DNA of 27,860 bases, taken from the NCBI GenBank assembly GCA_947626205.1, contig CANQRO010000005.1, positions 1-27,860 on the forward strand, in the 5' to 3' direction. The DNA is from an uncultured Clostridia bacterium. Lineage in GTDB: Bacteria > Bacillota > Clostridia > TANB77 > CAG-508. Under the pieces are notes generated by a model. It ran no database searches. It was not told the DNA's origin and saw only the letters and a program-made list of their open reading frames with translations. Below, in pieces: positions 16,026 through 24,297 of this stretch (position 1 is the first letter of the stretch; each line of letters starts with the position of its first letter). Position numbers and translations under genes: made by a program.

Positions 16026-17336
16026 TTGAAAATTGATAATGTAAGAGAATTAGCAATTAAAATTTTATATAAAATTCAAGAAGAATCTGGATATTCAAAT
16101 TTGGTATTAAACGAATATTTAGAAAATAATAAAGAAAAACTAACTTTAAGGGATAAAAATTTTATTTCAGAATTGGTATACGGTGTAGTTACTTGGAAAC
16201 TTACCTTAGATACAATTATTGAAAAATACTCTAAAACAAAATTAAAGAAAATTTCAAAATGGGTTTTACTTATTTTAGAATTAGGAGCATATCAAATAGT
16301 GTTTTTAGATAAAGTACCTAAGAGTGCTGCTGTAAATGAAAGTGTTAATCTTTGCAAAAAATATGGTTTTCAATCTGCTAATTTTGTAAATGCAATATTA
16401 AGAAAAGTTGAAAAAATTGATTATAAAAAATTAGAAGAAATTACTGATCCAAGTATAAAAATTTCAAAAATGTATTCTATGCCAGAATGGATTATTAAAA
16501 TATTTATTGATGATTATGGTATTCAAAAAACAGAAGATATATGCAAAAATTTAAATTTAAAACCTAAATTAACAATACGTATAAATTCTCTAAAAATAAA
16601 TGAACAAGATTTTCTAAAAAAGTTAGAAGAAAGAAATATATCATATGAAAAATCAGATGCACCTAATTTTATATATTTAAAAGGTTTAAATGATATTTCA
16701 AAATTAGATTTATTTAAAGAAGGATATTTTATAGTTCAAGATGAAGGTGCTGGTAAAATAGTAGAAATGTTAAATCCGAAAGAAAATGAAATTGTTTTAG
16801 ATGCTTGTAGTGCTCCAGGTGGAAAAACAACTTATTTAGCTGAATATATGAAAAACAAGGGTAAAATTTTTGCATGGGATATTTATTCTAGTCGTATAGA
16901 ATTATTAAAGGAAAACTTGAAAAGATTGGGTATTACATGCGTTGAAAAAGAAGTAAAAGATGCTACACACTTTTATGAAGATTATGTTGAAAAATTTGAT
17001 AAAATTTTGCTTGACGTACCATGTTTAGGCTTAGGAGTTATAAAACGAAAACCAGATATTAAATGGCAAAGAAATATAGAAGATATTAAAAAAATAACAA
17101 ATGTACAATTCGAAATATTAAATACATGTTCAAAATATCTAAAACCTGGAGGAGAAATGGTATATGCCACATGTAGCATTATAAGTGATGAAAATCAAAA
17201 ACAAGTGGAAAAATGGATTGAAAGCAGCAATTCAAACGATAAAGTAAAATATATAAAAAAAGTGGAAAAAATTATCCTACCAAATGAAAATACCGATGGT
17301 TTTTATATGTGTAAAATAAAAAAATTACAAAAATAA
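16026..17336 (+). CDS. rsmB: 16S rRNA (cytosine-967-C5)-methyltransferase RsmB
   Basis: Cytoplasmic SAM-dependent methyltransferase for C967 of 16S rRNA. The 436 residues have an N-terminal NusB-like RNA-binding domain (about 1-135, with RDKNFISELVYGVV and KSAAVNESVNLCKKYG) and a C-terminal NOL1/NOP2/Sun catalytic domain. The latter shows DACSAPGGKTTYLAEYM (SAM loop), the motif IV cysteine in LLDVPCLGLGVIKRKPDIKW, and the motif VI cysteine in YATCSI. The usual 'PCSG' after the first cysteine is PCLG here, a mild change. It starts at TTG 16026 behind TAGGAGA (16011-16017). The following 195 bases up to the pilus genes are AT-rich with a TTGACT (17386) and no well-spaced -10. Confidence 0.94.
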   Translation: MKIDNVRELAIKILYKIQEESGYSNLVLNEYLENNKEKLTLRDKNFISELVYGVVTWKLTLDTIIEKYSKTKLKKISKWVLLILELGAYQIVFLDKVPKSAAVNESVNLCKKYGFQSANFVNAILRKVEKIDYKKLEEITDPSIKISKMYSMPEWIIKIFIDDYGIQKTEDICKNLNLKPKLTIRINSLKINEQDFLKKLEERNISYEKSDAPNFIYLKGLNDISKLDLFKEGYFIVQDEGAGKIVEMLNPKENEIVLDACSAPGGKTTYLAEYMKNKGKIFAWDIYSSRIELLKENLKRLGITCVEKEVKDATHFYEDYVEKFDKILLDVPCLGLGVIKRKPDIKWQRNIEDIKKITNVQFEILNTCSKYLKPGGEMVYATCSIISDENQKQVEKWIESSNSNDKVKYIKKVEKIILPNENTDGFYMCKIKKLQK

Positions 17337-17531
17337 TCTAATATTACATTTACATTACATTTGCATGACAATTAAGCGAAATATATTGACTTTTAGAGAA
17401 TTAAATATAAAATAACAATATAATAAAAATTAAATGAAAAAAATGTATTTTTTGGATGAAAATTAAAGTATTAAACTTAAAAAAATGTGAATGATAAAAC
17501 CATAAATAAAATTTAAACGAAGGAGAAAAAA

Positions 17532-19181
17532 ATGGCTACATGTTTAGGATTATATATAGAAGATCATGTAATTAAATATGCAAAGATTACAAAAGATAAT
17601 AACATAATAAAAATAGACTCCTTTGGAGTAAAATTTTATGAAAAGCTTAATGATGCTATTGCACAAGTTATTGAAGAAACATATAGTTATAAAACTCCAA
17701 TAAGTATTAATTTATCAGGCGAAACATATAACTATTTTTACTTATTTAGTCTATTAAATAAAAAAGATATACAAAATGTTATATCTACAGAATTTGAATC
17801 AATTTGTTATGATAAAGGTTTAAATAAGGATGCTTTTGAAGCAAGATATGTTATTGTAGATGATTTAGAAAACAAAGATAAAGTAAAAGCTATTCACGTT
17901 TCAGCTAATAAAGCTGATATAGCAAAAAAAGAACAACAATTAGATGGATACAAGATCATTGCTGAATCTCCAATTGGTACTTCTATTGGTAACTTATTAG
18001 AGTACAAAGAAAAAGAAAATTGTATAATAGTAAATATTGAAGAAAATACTACTATAACAACCATAATAGATAAAAAGATTGTAGATGTTCAAACAATAGA
18101 TGAAGGCTCAGATAAAATATTATCAAGTATAAATGATAAAGAAAATTCATATTCAAAAGCATATGAAATTTGCAAAAATTCAACTATTTATACACAAGAA
18201 GGAAAAGACTTACAATATGAAGAAAATGAGTATTTAGATTATATAATGCCAACATTATATAATATTGTAGGAAGAGTAAGAAGCATTACAGAATCTTCTA
18301 TAAATAGAATTGATAAAGTATATATAACTGGTACAGCTTCAGTTATTAACAATATAGATATATATTTTCAAGAATATTTAAGAGATATTAAATGCGAAAT
18401 ACTAAAACCTTATTTTATTAACAATGCACAAGCTAAAATAAATATTAAAGACTATATTGAAGTTAACTCTGCAATAGCACTTGCATTACAAGGATTAGGG
18501 GAAGGCATTAAAGGATTAAACTTTAAAAAAGCAAGTTTAATGGATAAATTGCCAGAATGGTTAACTGCAGATGTAGGAGGAAAGACAGGAAAATTAAAAG
18601 ACAATAAAAAGTCAAAGAAAAATTGGAATTTTAATTTAAATTTTGATTTTAAAGCACAATTAACTGCACTAGAAAGAAATTTAATTCGTTCGGCAATAGC
18701 AATATTAATTTTAATTGTCGCATATGGAAGTCTTTCAATATATTTAAATGTAACTATGAATAAAAAAGAAAAGGAGATAGCTTCTGCAAAAGATGAAGTA
18801 AATTCTCAAATTGCTGCAATTAACACAGATATTTCTAAAATAAAAGAAATTACAAGCGAATATCAAGATAGAATAAACCAGTTACAACAAAATAGCTCAA
18901 AAGCATATGAAAAAAATAAAAGGAAGAATTCTATACCAACTTTATTAAACCAGATTATGTCTGTTATACCAAAAGAAGTACAATTAACTTCTATAGAAAA
19001 TTCTGGTAATGATACAATCGTTATTAATGCACAATCTAAAACATATGAACCACTTGGATATTTCTTATCTAAAATAAAAGAAGATGATATTTTGTTTGAT
19101 GTTATATCAAATAGTGGTGTTAAAGACGGACAAGAAGGTTGGGTTAGCATTGTAATTAGAGGAAATTTACCAATTGAGTAA
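17532..19181 (+). CDS. Type IV pilus PilM-PilN fusion
   Basis: Inner-membrane assembly protein joining two usually separate components. Residues about 1-335 resemble PilM, the actin-like cytoplasmic ATPase (start GLYIEDHVIKYAKI, an NIEENTTITTI phosphate-loop-like segment, and ITGTASVINN). A Lys/Gly/Asn-rich linker (about 345-380) leads to one membrane segment (about 388-409), a coiled coil (410-460) and a PilN-like ferredoxin-fold tail (about 470-549, IPTLLNQIMSVIPKEVQLTSIE). In standard systems the PilN N-terminal peptide docks on PilM; here they are one chain. ATG follows AAGGAG (17520-17525). It opens the pilus operon, 17 bases before the pilO-like gene. Confidence 0.82.
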   Translation: MATCLGLYIEDHVIKYAKITKDNNIIKIDSFGVKFYEKLNDAIAQVIEETYSYKTPISINLSGETYNYFYLFSLLNKKDIQNVISTEFESICYDKGLNKDAFEARYVIVDDLENKDKVKAIHVSANKADIAKKEQQLDGYKIIAESPIGTSIGNLLEYKEKENCIIVNIEENTTITTIIDKKIVDVQTIDEGSDKILSSINDKENSYSKAYEICKNSTIYTQEGKDLQYEENEYLDYIMPTLYNIVGRVRSITESSINRIDKVYITGTASVINNIDIYFQEYLRDIKCEILKPYFINNAQAKINIKDYIEVNSAIALALQGLGEGIKGLNFKKASLMDKLPEWLTADVGGKTGKLKDNKKSKKNWNFNLNFDFKAQLTALERNLIRSAIAILILIVAYGSLSIYLNVTMNKKEKEIASAKDEVNSQIAAINTDISKIKEITSEYQDRINQLQQNSSKAYEKNKRKNSIPTLLNQIMSVIPKEVQLTSIENSGNDTIVINAQSKTYEPLGYFLSKIKEDDILFDVISNSGVKDGQEGWVSIVIRGNLPIE

Positions 19182-19198
19182 AGGAGACCAAAAGAATT

Positions 19199-19894
19199 AT
19201 GAGAAAAATTTTAATATCTCTCTTAATTGTTTTATTACTTGTTGTTGTTTACCTTATGGGTTTTAATGGACTTAATCTTCTAGGTACAGAAGTCTTATCT
19301 ATTTTTCAGATTAAAGATAAGAGCGATATGCTAGATTTAAAACTTCAGGAAGTAAGTACTTTAACAAGTGTAGATCAACCAAAGACATTAGCAAGCTTAA
19401 ATGATAGTGCAAAACAATTAAGAATTACAAAGGAAGAATATAATGACATTATTTTAAATAGTACTCCAGAAGAAATTGAACAAGCAACACACGGAATTAA
19501 GTATGAAATGGATTTTATTTGGACAAAAGTAGGAAACCATGCAACAAAAAATGGTATTACTTTAAGACTTGTAACAAAACCAAATTCATCAGGAGTGGAT
19601 AGTAAGTATGATTTAGAGTTTACTGCAACAGGTGCATATACTTCTATATCAGAATTCGTAGAATCACTTGAAAACGATTCATCGTTAAATTTTCAAATAG
19701 AAAATTTCCGTATACAAAGGTATAATGGATCAACAGATGTTTTACAAGCGGATTTTAAAGTTAAAAACTTAGGCATAGATATTAATGAATCATTACAATC
19801 TGGAAATACTCAAAGTGGAAGTACAAATAGCAATAATACTCAATCAAACAGCACAAATGATACTTCAAGTGGACAAACAGAGAGTAATTCATAA
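19199..19894 (+). CDS. pilO: PilO-like type IV pilus inner-membrane protein
   Basis: Bitopic protein that pairs with PilN in the alignment complex. The 231 residues have an N-terminal membrane segment (about 4-22), a helical region (45-100) and a C-terminal alpha/beta domain with YDLEFTATGAYTSISEFVESLEN, the usual PilO fold signature. The last 32 or so residues form a Ser/Asn/Thr/Gln-rich tail that is probably disordered. The ribosome site AAGGAG (19181-19186) overlaps the end of the preceding gene. Assignment rests on position and topology more than on sequence identity. Confidence 0.75.
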   Translation: MRKILISLLIVLLLVVVYLMGFNGLNLLGTEVLSIFQIKDKSDMLDLKLQEVSTLTSVDQPKTLASLNDSAKQLRITKEEYNDIILNSTPEEIEQATHGIKYEMDFIWTKVGNHATKNGITLRLVTKPNSSGVDSKYDLEFTATGAYTSISEFVESLENDSSLNFQIENFRIQRYNGSTDVLQADFKVKNLGIDINESLQSGNTQSGSTNSNNTQSNSTNDTSSGQTESNS

Positions 19895-19908
19895 TAAGGA
19901 GGCTTTAA

Positions 19909-20334
19909 ATGTTAAAATCAGTTTTTAAAGAAATTATAATAGTTTTACTATTAATTTTAGCAATTGTTCTAGTATTAGGTATATTCTTGTATGATTATGT
20001 TCCAACAAATAAAATAGTTCCTAAAATAGAACAATATCAGGCACCAGATGATGTACGTGAAGAAATAAACAAAAAAGATGAAATGGATGAAGAAGAAACA
20101 AAACCAATCGTTTATGAAATAACAAACGAAGATTTGAAAGTATATGAAAAAGCAAAGGATTATGATAAAGGAAAAATTAATCCATTTGCTGAAATCTCTA
20201 CAGAAAGCGGAGATACTTCTGGAAATACACAAACACCAGGAGGAAATACTTCAACTGAAGGGAATAATTCTAGTACAGGAGGAAATACCTCTACTACAAA
20301 ACCTAGTACTGGTGAGGTTACTGGAATTAAATAA
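19909..20334 (+). CDS. Small membrane protein in PilP position
   Basis: A 141-residue protein with one N-terminal membrane segment (about 9-29), an acidic linker, and KINPFAEIS (about 88-96), which recalls the 'DPF' motif of PilP. The last 40 or so residues are a low-complexity Gly-Asn-Thr-Ser tail with repeated GGNTS units. It sits directly after the pilO-like gene (14 bases, AAGGAGG at 19896-19902), where pilP is found in other operons. No secretin gene follows, as expected for a single-membrane cell. PilP-like is an inference. Confidence 0.6.
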   Translation: MLKSVFKEIIIVLLLILAIVLVLGIFLYDYVPTNKIVPKIEQYQAPDDVREEINKKDEMDEEETKPIVYEITNEDLKVYEKAKDYDKGKINPFAEISTESGDTSGNTQTPGGNTSTEGNNSSTGGNTSTTKPSTGEVTGIK

Positions 20335-20392
20335 TTTAGGTTATATTTATTATTAAATATATACAAAAAAATATTATAAGGAGGAATTTTTT

Positions 20393-20632
20393 ATGTTAAA
20401 GAATCAAAAAGGTGTTACATTAATAGCTTTAGTTATTACAATTATTGTACTATTAATTTTAGCAGGTATTACAATCACTTTAGCATTAGATCCAAATGGT
20501 ATAGTAGCAAGATCACAACAAACAAGAAATGAATGGAAAAATGCTGAAAATCATGAATTAACAGGAATTAACGACTTAGTAGATACTTGGAATAACATAG
20601 ACTATCAAATCAAAGAAGACAATAAACAATAG
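20393..20632 (+). CDS. Type IV pilin-like protein (probable major pilin)
   Basis: A 79-residue prepilin with a six-residue basic leader (MLKNQK) before the cleavage glycine: KG/VTLIALVITIIVLLILAG. The hydrophobic N-terminal helix is about 25 residues and the remaining domain is only about 45 residues, short for a pilin. Residue 5 of the mature protein is Ala rather than the usual Glu; this VTLIALVITIIVLLILAG type is common in Clostridia. A strong ribosome site (AAGGAGG, 20379-20385) and a terminator directly after it (20673-20722) suggest higher expression than the flanking machinery genes. Confidence 0.82.
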   Translation: MLKNQKGVTLIALVITIIVLLILAGITITLALDPNGIVARSQQTRNEWKNAENHELTGINDLVDTWNNIDYQIKEDNKQ

Positions 20633-20672
20633 TAAATAATAGTTTAATCTAACTTAAGTTAAGTTAAAATTG

Positions 20673-20722
20673 AACTAAATGGCATAGCTTAATTTAAAAA
20701 AGTTATGCCATTTAGTTTAAAA
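20673..20722 (+). terminator. Terminator after the pilin gene
   Basis: A perfect 14-bp stem (20673-20686 with 20704-20717), extendable inward, ends in TTTAAAAA. It lies between the pilin and pilD-like genes within the operon, so partial termination would raise pilin transcripts above downstream ones. Confidence 0.75.
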
Positions 20723-20736
20723 ACTAGGAGAATAAA

Positions 20737-21546
20737 ATGGTAGAAATAATACTAACAATTATGTTATTTATATTAGGAGCATATATGGGAAGTTTTTTTA
20801 CACTTGCCACATATCGTATTCCTAAAAATGAAGATATTACACATAAACATTCTTATTGCCCTAATTGTAATCATAAATTAGGTCTATTAGATTTGGTACC
20901 TATTTTTAGTTATTTATTCTTAAAAGGAAAATGCAGATATTGCAAAGAACCAATTAGCGTTAGATACATATTGTTTGAAGTCTTAACAGGAATTGTTGTT
21001 ATGCTATTTGGATTATCACTTAAGATAGATGTATATAATTTAAGCTTACAAAATATAATATATTTCTTTTTAGCACTATTATATATTGCTAGTTTATTTA
21101 TATTGGCTGGAATTAACAAAGAAAAAAATATAATTGAAAAACCAGTATTATTTTTTGGAATATTTATTTCTATATTATATATGATATATTCATACGCATT
21201 TAATTTTGAAAATACATATGCATATGTTATATATTTATTTATGATGATTATTTTAATTTCATTAGATACTATAACTCTAAAAAGAAAATTGAAATATTAT
21301 GATTGGATTCTTATTTTAATTTTAATTCTGTATATGTTTCTATTTACAGGAAATTATATAACTATTACTACTTTAATATTTACAATACTTATAGTTGGAA
21401 TTATGAATATATTAAATATGTTTTGCAAAAAGAAAGCAGTAAAAGTGAATAAAAAAGAGAAAAAACCAATCGTATTTTACTTATGTGTATCGAACATAAT
21501 ATTACTAATAGCTACAAATTTTATGGTAAATTACATGTTAAAATAA
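20737..21546 (+). CDS. pilD: PilD-like prepilin peptidase with one catalytic Asp replaced
   Basis: Polytopic membrane protein, 269 residues. The N-terminal domain has GSFFTLATYRIP and two cysteine pairs (Cys41-x2-Cys44, Cys66-x2-Cys69) as in bifunctional leader peptidase/N-methyltransferases. The C-terminal part has about seven hydrophobic segments. In active enzymes the first catalytic aspartate lies in an I-D-x-x-x-x-I-I-P-D motif; the matching stretch here is AGINKEKNIIEKP, with Asn127 at that place. The second, G-x-G-D, corresponds to KYYD (Asp189). One of two catalytic residues is thus missing, and the gene may encode only a methyltransferase or a pseudo-enzyme. Start ATG follows TAGGAG (20726-20731). 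Confidence 0.78.
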   Translation: MVEIILTIMLFILGAYMGSFFTLATYRIPKNEDITHKHSYCPNCNHKLGLLDLVPIFSYLFLKGKCRYCKEPISVRYILFEVLTGIVVMLFGLSLKIDVYNLSLQNIIYFFLALLYIASLFILAGINKEKNIIEKPVLFFGIFISILYMIYSYAFNFENTYAYVIYLFMMIILISLDTITLKRKLKYYDWILILILILYMFLFTGNYITITTLIFTILIVGIMNILNMFCKKKAVKVNKKEKKPIVFYLCVSNIILLIATNFMVNYMLK

Positions 21547-21550
21547 TAAA

Positions 21551-21592
21551 GAAGGGGAAATGTTAGAGTAACTAACATAAAAGCAAATAATT
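21551..21592 (+). promoter_or_regulatory. Ribosome site and small palindrome before a prepilin gene
   Basis: GAAGGGGA (21551-21558) is followed two bases later by ATGTTAG (21560-21566), a 5-base loop and CTAACAT (21572-21578). The prepilin ATG is at 21593, 34 bases after the ribosome site. The ATG at 21560 opens only a 3-codon frame. Compare the murG leader and 22104-22145. Confidence 0.5.
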
Positions 21593-22030
21593 ATGAAGTT
21601 AGTAACATTAAAAAAAATTAAACAGAATAAAGGTTTTACAACAGCAGATATAATAATAGCGATTGCTATTATTATGGTGTTTGTTGGAACTATGACAACT
21701 GTATTTTATAACTATTATATAACCACTACTTCTAGAAACCGTAACGCAATGGCTACTAATTGTATAATAGACATCATTGAAAAAATTAAGCAGATGGATT
21801 ATGCAAATGTAGATGCTGCTACAATTGATTTAGAAGTTGAAAAAATGAAAAAAAATGGGATTATTCCAAATGGATATAAACCAAAGGTAACTGTTCAAAG
21901 TTATAATAAAATGCCAGGAAATACAGGAAAACAGGATGTTATAAAAATTTTAACTGTAAAATTAGAATATGTAATAGGAAACAAAAATGAAAAATTAGAA
22001 ATTAGTACTTTAGTAGAAAAAAGAAAATAA
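21593..22030 (+). CDS. Type IV prepilin-like protein (minor pilin)
   Basis: A 145-residue protein with a 14-residue basic leader ending in NKG, then FTTADIIIAIAIIMVFVGTM, a class-III signal cut after Gly. Mature residue 5 is Asp. After the helix comes a soluble domain of about 90 residues with no cysteine pair except Cys61-type single residues. It is followed by a second prepilin, as in minor-pilin clusters (PilV/ComGD-like position). No Shine-Dalgarno sequence lies directly before the ATG; the ribosome site is beyond the palindrome described upstream. Confidence 0.78.
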   Translation: MKLVTLKKIKQNKGFTTADIIIAIAIIMVFVGTMTTVFYNYYITTTSRNRNAMATNCIIDIIEKIKQMDYANVDAATIDLEVEKMKKNGIIPNGYKPKVTVQSYNKMPGNTGKQDVIKILTVKLEYVIGNKNEKLEISTLVEKRK

Positions 22031-22103
22031 TGACAAGGATTTATTTAAAAGTTTAAATTTCTAAACTATATTTTAGGTTATACTGTAAATATTAAACTTA
22101 AAA

Positions 22104-22145
22104 AAGGAGGATATGTTAGTGTTAAAACTAATAAAAGCAATAAAT
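22104..22145 (+). promoter_or_regulatory. Ribosome site and weak palindrome at the start of the next prepilin gene
   Basis: AAGGAGG (22104-22110), two bases, then ATGTTAGT and, after six bases, ACTAA (22127-22131), a 5-7 bp weak stem. An in-frame ATG at 22146 lies 36 bases after the ribosome site, the same arrangement as before murG and the preceding prepilin. Here the upstream ATG at 22113 is in frame with the gene, so both starts are possible. Confidence 0.4.
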
Positions 22146-22568
22146 ATGCAAAAAGAATCTGGTGTAACATTAACAGGAATAATTGTTTATGTAATTGCTA
22201 TGGCCATTGTTATTAGTATAGTTGCTACTATCACATCTTTTTTTTATACAAATATAATGGGACAAAGAAGCAGCAGTGATAATATGGCAGAAATAACCAA
22301 ATTTCATATGTATTTTTTAGAAGAAGTAAAAGATAGAAATGCTAAGATTACTAAAATAGAAAATTCATCAATTCAATTTGGTACAGGTAATACATTTTCT
22401 TTCGAAAATAACAGCATTTATTATAATCGTATAAAGATTTGCAGTAATGTAAAATTGCTTCAATTTACTCAAGAAACAGTTAATAGCCATCAAATAATTA
22501 AGGTGTTAATTACAATTGGTGATGATATGGAGTACACAAAAACAACAGAATATGTATTAGGATCATAA
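22113..22568 (+). CDS. Type IV prepilin-like protein (minor pilin)
   Basis: Up to 151 residues. The cleavage site is ESG/VTLTGIIVYVIAMAIVISIV, followed by a soluble domain with YFLEEVKD and FGTGNTFSFENNSIYYN, a beta-rich pattern seen in PilW/ComGF-like minor pilins. Mature residue 5 is Gly instead of Glu. From ATG 22113 the leader is 17 residues; from ATG 22146 it is a more typical six (MQKESG). I list the longer form because its ribosome site is at normal distance. It lies 82 bases after the preceding prepilin. Confidence 0.75.
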   Translation: MLVLKLIKAINMQKESGVTLTGIIVYVIAMAIVISIVATITSFFYTNIMGQRSSSDNMAEITKFHMYFLEEVKDRNAKITKIENSSIQFGTGNTFSFENNSIYYNRIKICSNVKLLQFTQETVNSHQIIKVLITIGDDMEYTKTTEYVLGS

Positions 22569-22659
22569 ATGTAATTTTTACCATTTGTCAATTTCTATAC
22601 AAAAATGATAAAAAGTATTGTATAATTAATATTAGAGTAAGTACAAAGGAGGAAAACAC

Positions 22660-24282
22660 ATGGATAGAAAACAACCAATTGGTATTGAGTTAGTTAGAAA
22701 AGGAATTATTAATGAAACAGATATTGAAAAAGCATTAGAATACCAAAAAACTCATCCAGATAAAAAATTAGGAGATATAATAAACATACTAAAGTTATGC
22801 GATTCTTATGTTCTTATTAATGCAATTGGCGAAATATTAGGTGAAAAAGGAATGCTACTTAGGTTAGAAGACATTAAAGTAAATTTAGATGATTATATTT
22901 CACCAGATGTATTAAGGCAGTCAAAAGCTATCCCATTTGAAATAGAAGGGGGAAGAATGAAAGTATGCTTTTCAGATACCTCCAATAAAAGGTCAATAGA
23001 TACAATTCGTTTATTGTTATTAAATAAAGGCCTAATTATGGAAAAGTACATAACATTTGATACAGACATACAAAACATATTAAAATCACTAGAAGGAAAA
23101 GAAACAGATGAAATTAATTCTTCTGCAGACACAACTGGTTTGGTAGATACCATAATTAAAAAGGCTATGGATAAAAGAGCAAGCGATATACATTTCGAAC
23201 CAATGGAAGATGAGTTAAGAATACGTTATCGTATTGATGGTGAATTATTTACAGCAGCAAACATAGATAAAGAAAAGCAAAGCCAAATTATAGGAAGATT
23301 AAAAGCAATTTCAAATATGCACCAAGAGAAACAAGAATCACAAGATGGTAGAATTTTATTATATCCTGATTATAATATTCGTGTTTCATCACAAAGAAAT
23401 GTTTACGGAGAAAAATTTGTGCTAAGGTTACTAAAGAAAAATGCTGATGTTAAAAGAATTTTTGAATTAGGATTTCCAAATGATGAAGAATTAGTACAAA
23501 AAAGCTTTAATAAAAGAAACAGTATTACAGTAATTGCTGCACCAACAGGAGAAGGTAAAACTACAACACTATATAGTGTTATAGACCATTTAAATAGACC
23601 AGATATTAATGTAACAACAATTGAAGACCCAGTAGAAATAAGAATTCCTGGATTAAATCAAATTGAAATAGATAGTAAAACTAGCTTTTCAGATTCATTA
23701 AGAACTGTATTAAGACAAGACCCAGATATTATTTTAGTTGGAGAAATTCGTGATACAGAAACAGCAGAAATTGCAATGCAAGCTGGTCAAACAGGACATT
23801 ATGTATTATCTACTATACATACTATTGACAGTGTAGAGGTAATTACGAGGTTAAGAAAAATGGGAGTTTCAAATTATGATATATCAAGTACTCTTGCAAC
23901 TAGCGTTTCACAAAGATTAGTAAGAAAAGTATGTCCACATTGTGCAAAACAAAGAGATTTTACAAAAGAAGAAATAGAAATTATAAAGAAAATAGGTGCA
24001 AAGTATGGAGTAGAATTTAACTTTAGTGGTAAAAAAACTTATGATATTGTGGGATGTAAAGAATGTAACCAAACAGGATATTATGATCGTATTGGTGTTT
24101 TTGAAATACTAAATATCGATGATGAAATAAAGGAATTAATTACAGAAAATGCATCAACTATAAAAATACGTGAAGCAGCAATGAAAAAAACTTACAAGCC
24201 ACTAGTAATAGATGGACTTAATAAAGTACTTAATGGAATTACTACATTAGATGAACTTAATAAAAAGCTAGTGCTATTTTAA
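22660..24282 (+). CDS. pilB: Type IV pilus assembly ATPase PilB
   Basis: Cytoplasmic hexameric GspE-family ATPase that powers pilus extension. The 540 residues comprise an N-terminal MshEN/T2SSE-N domain (about 1-150) and the motor domain, with the Walker A AAPTGEGKTT, Asp box TIEDPVE, Walker B ILVGEIRDTETAEIAMQAGQTGH and His box LSTIHT. A zinc-binding tetracysteine (CPHC ... CKEC) lies near the C-terminus, which separates PilB from PilT. ATG follows AAAGGAGG (22646-22653). The preceding 91 bases contain TTGTCA (22585) and TATAAT (22621) at unsuitable spacing. It is followed 15 bases later by pilT. Confidence 0.95.
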   Translation: MDRKQPIGIELVRKGIINETDIEKALEYQKTHPDKKLGDIINILKLCDSYVLINAIGEILGEKGMLLRLEDIKVNLDDYISPDVLRQSKAIPFEIEGGRMKVCFSDTSNKRSIDTIRLLLLNKGLIMEKYITFDTDIQNILKSLEGKETDEINSSADTTGLVDTIIKKAMDKRASDIHFEPMEDELRIRYRIDGELFTAANIDKEKQSQIIGRLKAISNMHQEKQESQDGRILLYPDYNIRVSSQRNVYGEKFVLRLLKKNADVKRIFELGFPNDEELVQKSFNKRNSITVIAAPTGEGKTTTLYSVIDHLNRPDINVTTIEDPVEIRIPGLNQIEIDSKTSFSDSLRTVLRQDPDIILVGEIRDTETAEIAMQAGQTGHYVLSTIHTIDSVEVITRLRKMGVSNYDISSTLATSVSQRLVRKVCPHCAKQRDFTKEEIEIIKKIGAKYGVEFNFSGKKTYDIVGCKECNQTGYYDRIGVFEILNIDDEIKELITENASTIKIREAAMKKTYKPLVIDGLNKVLNGITTLDELNKKLVLF

Positions 24283-24297
24283 ATAGGAGGTTTACAA

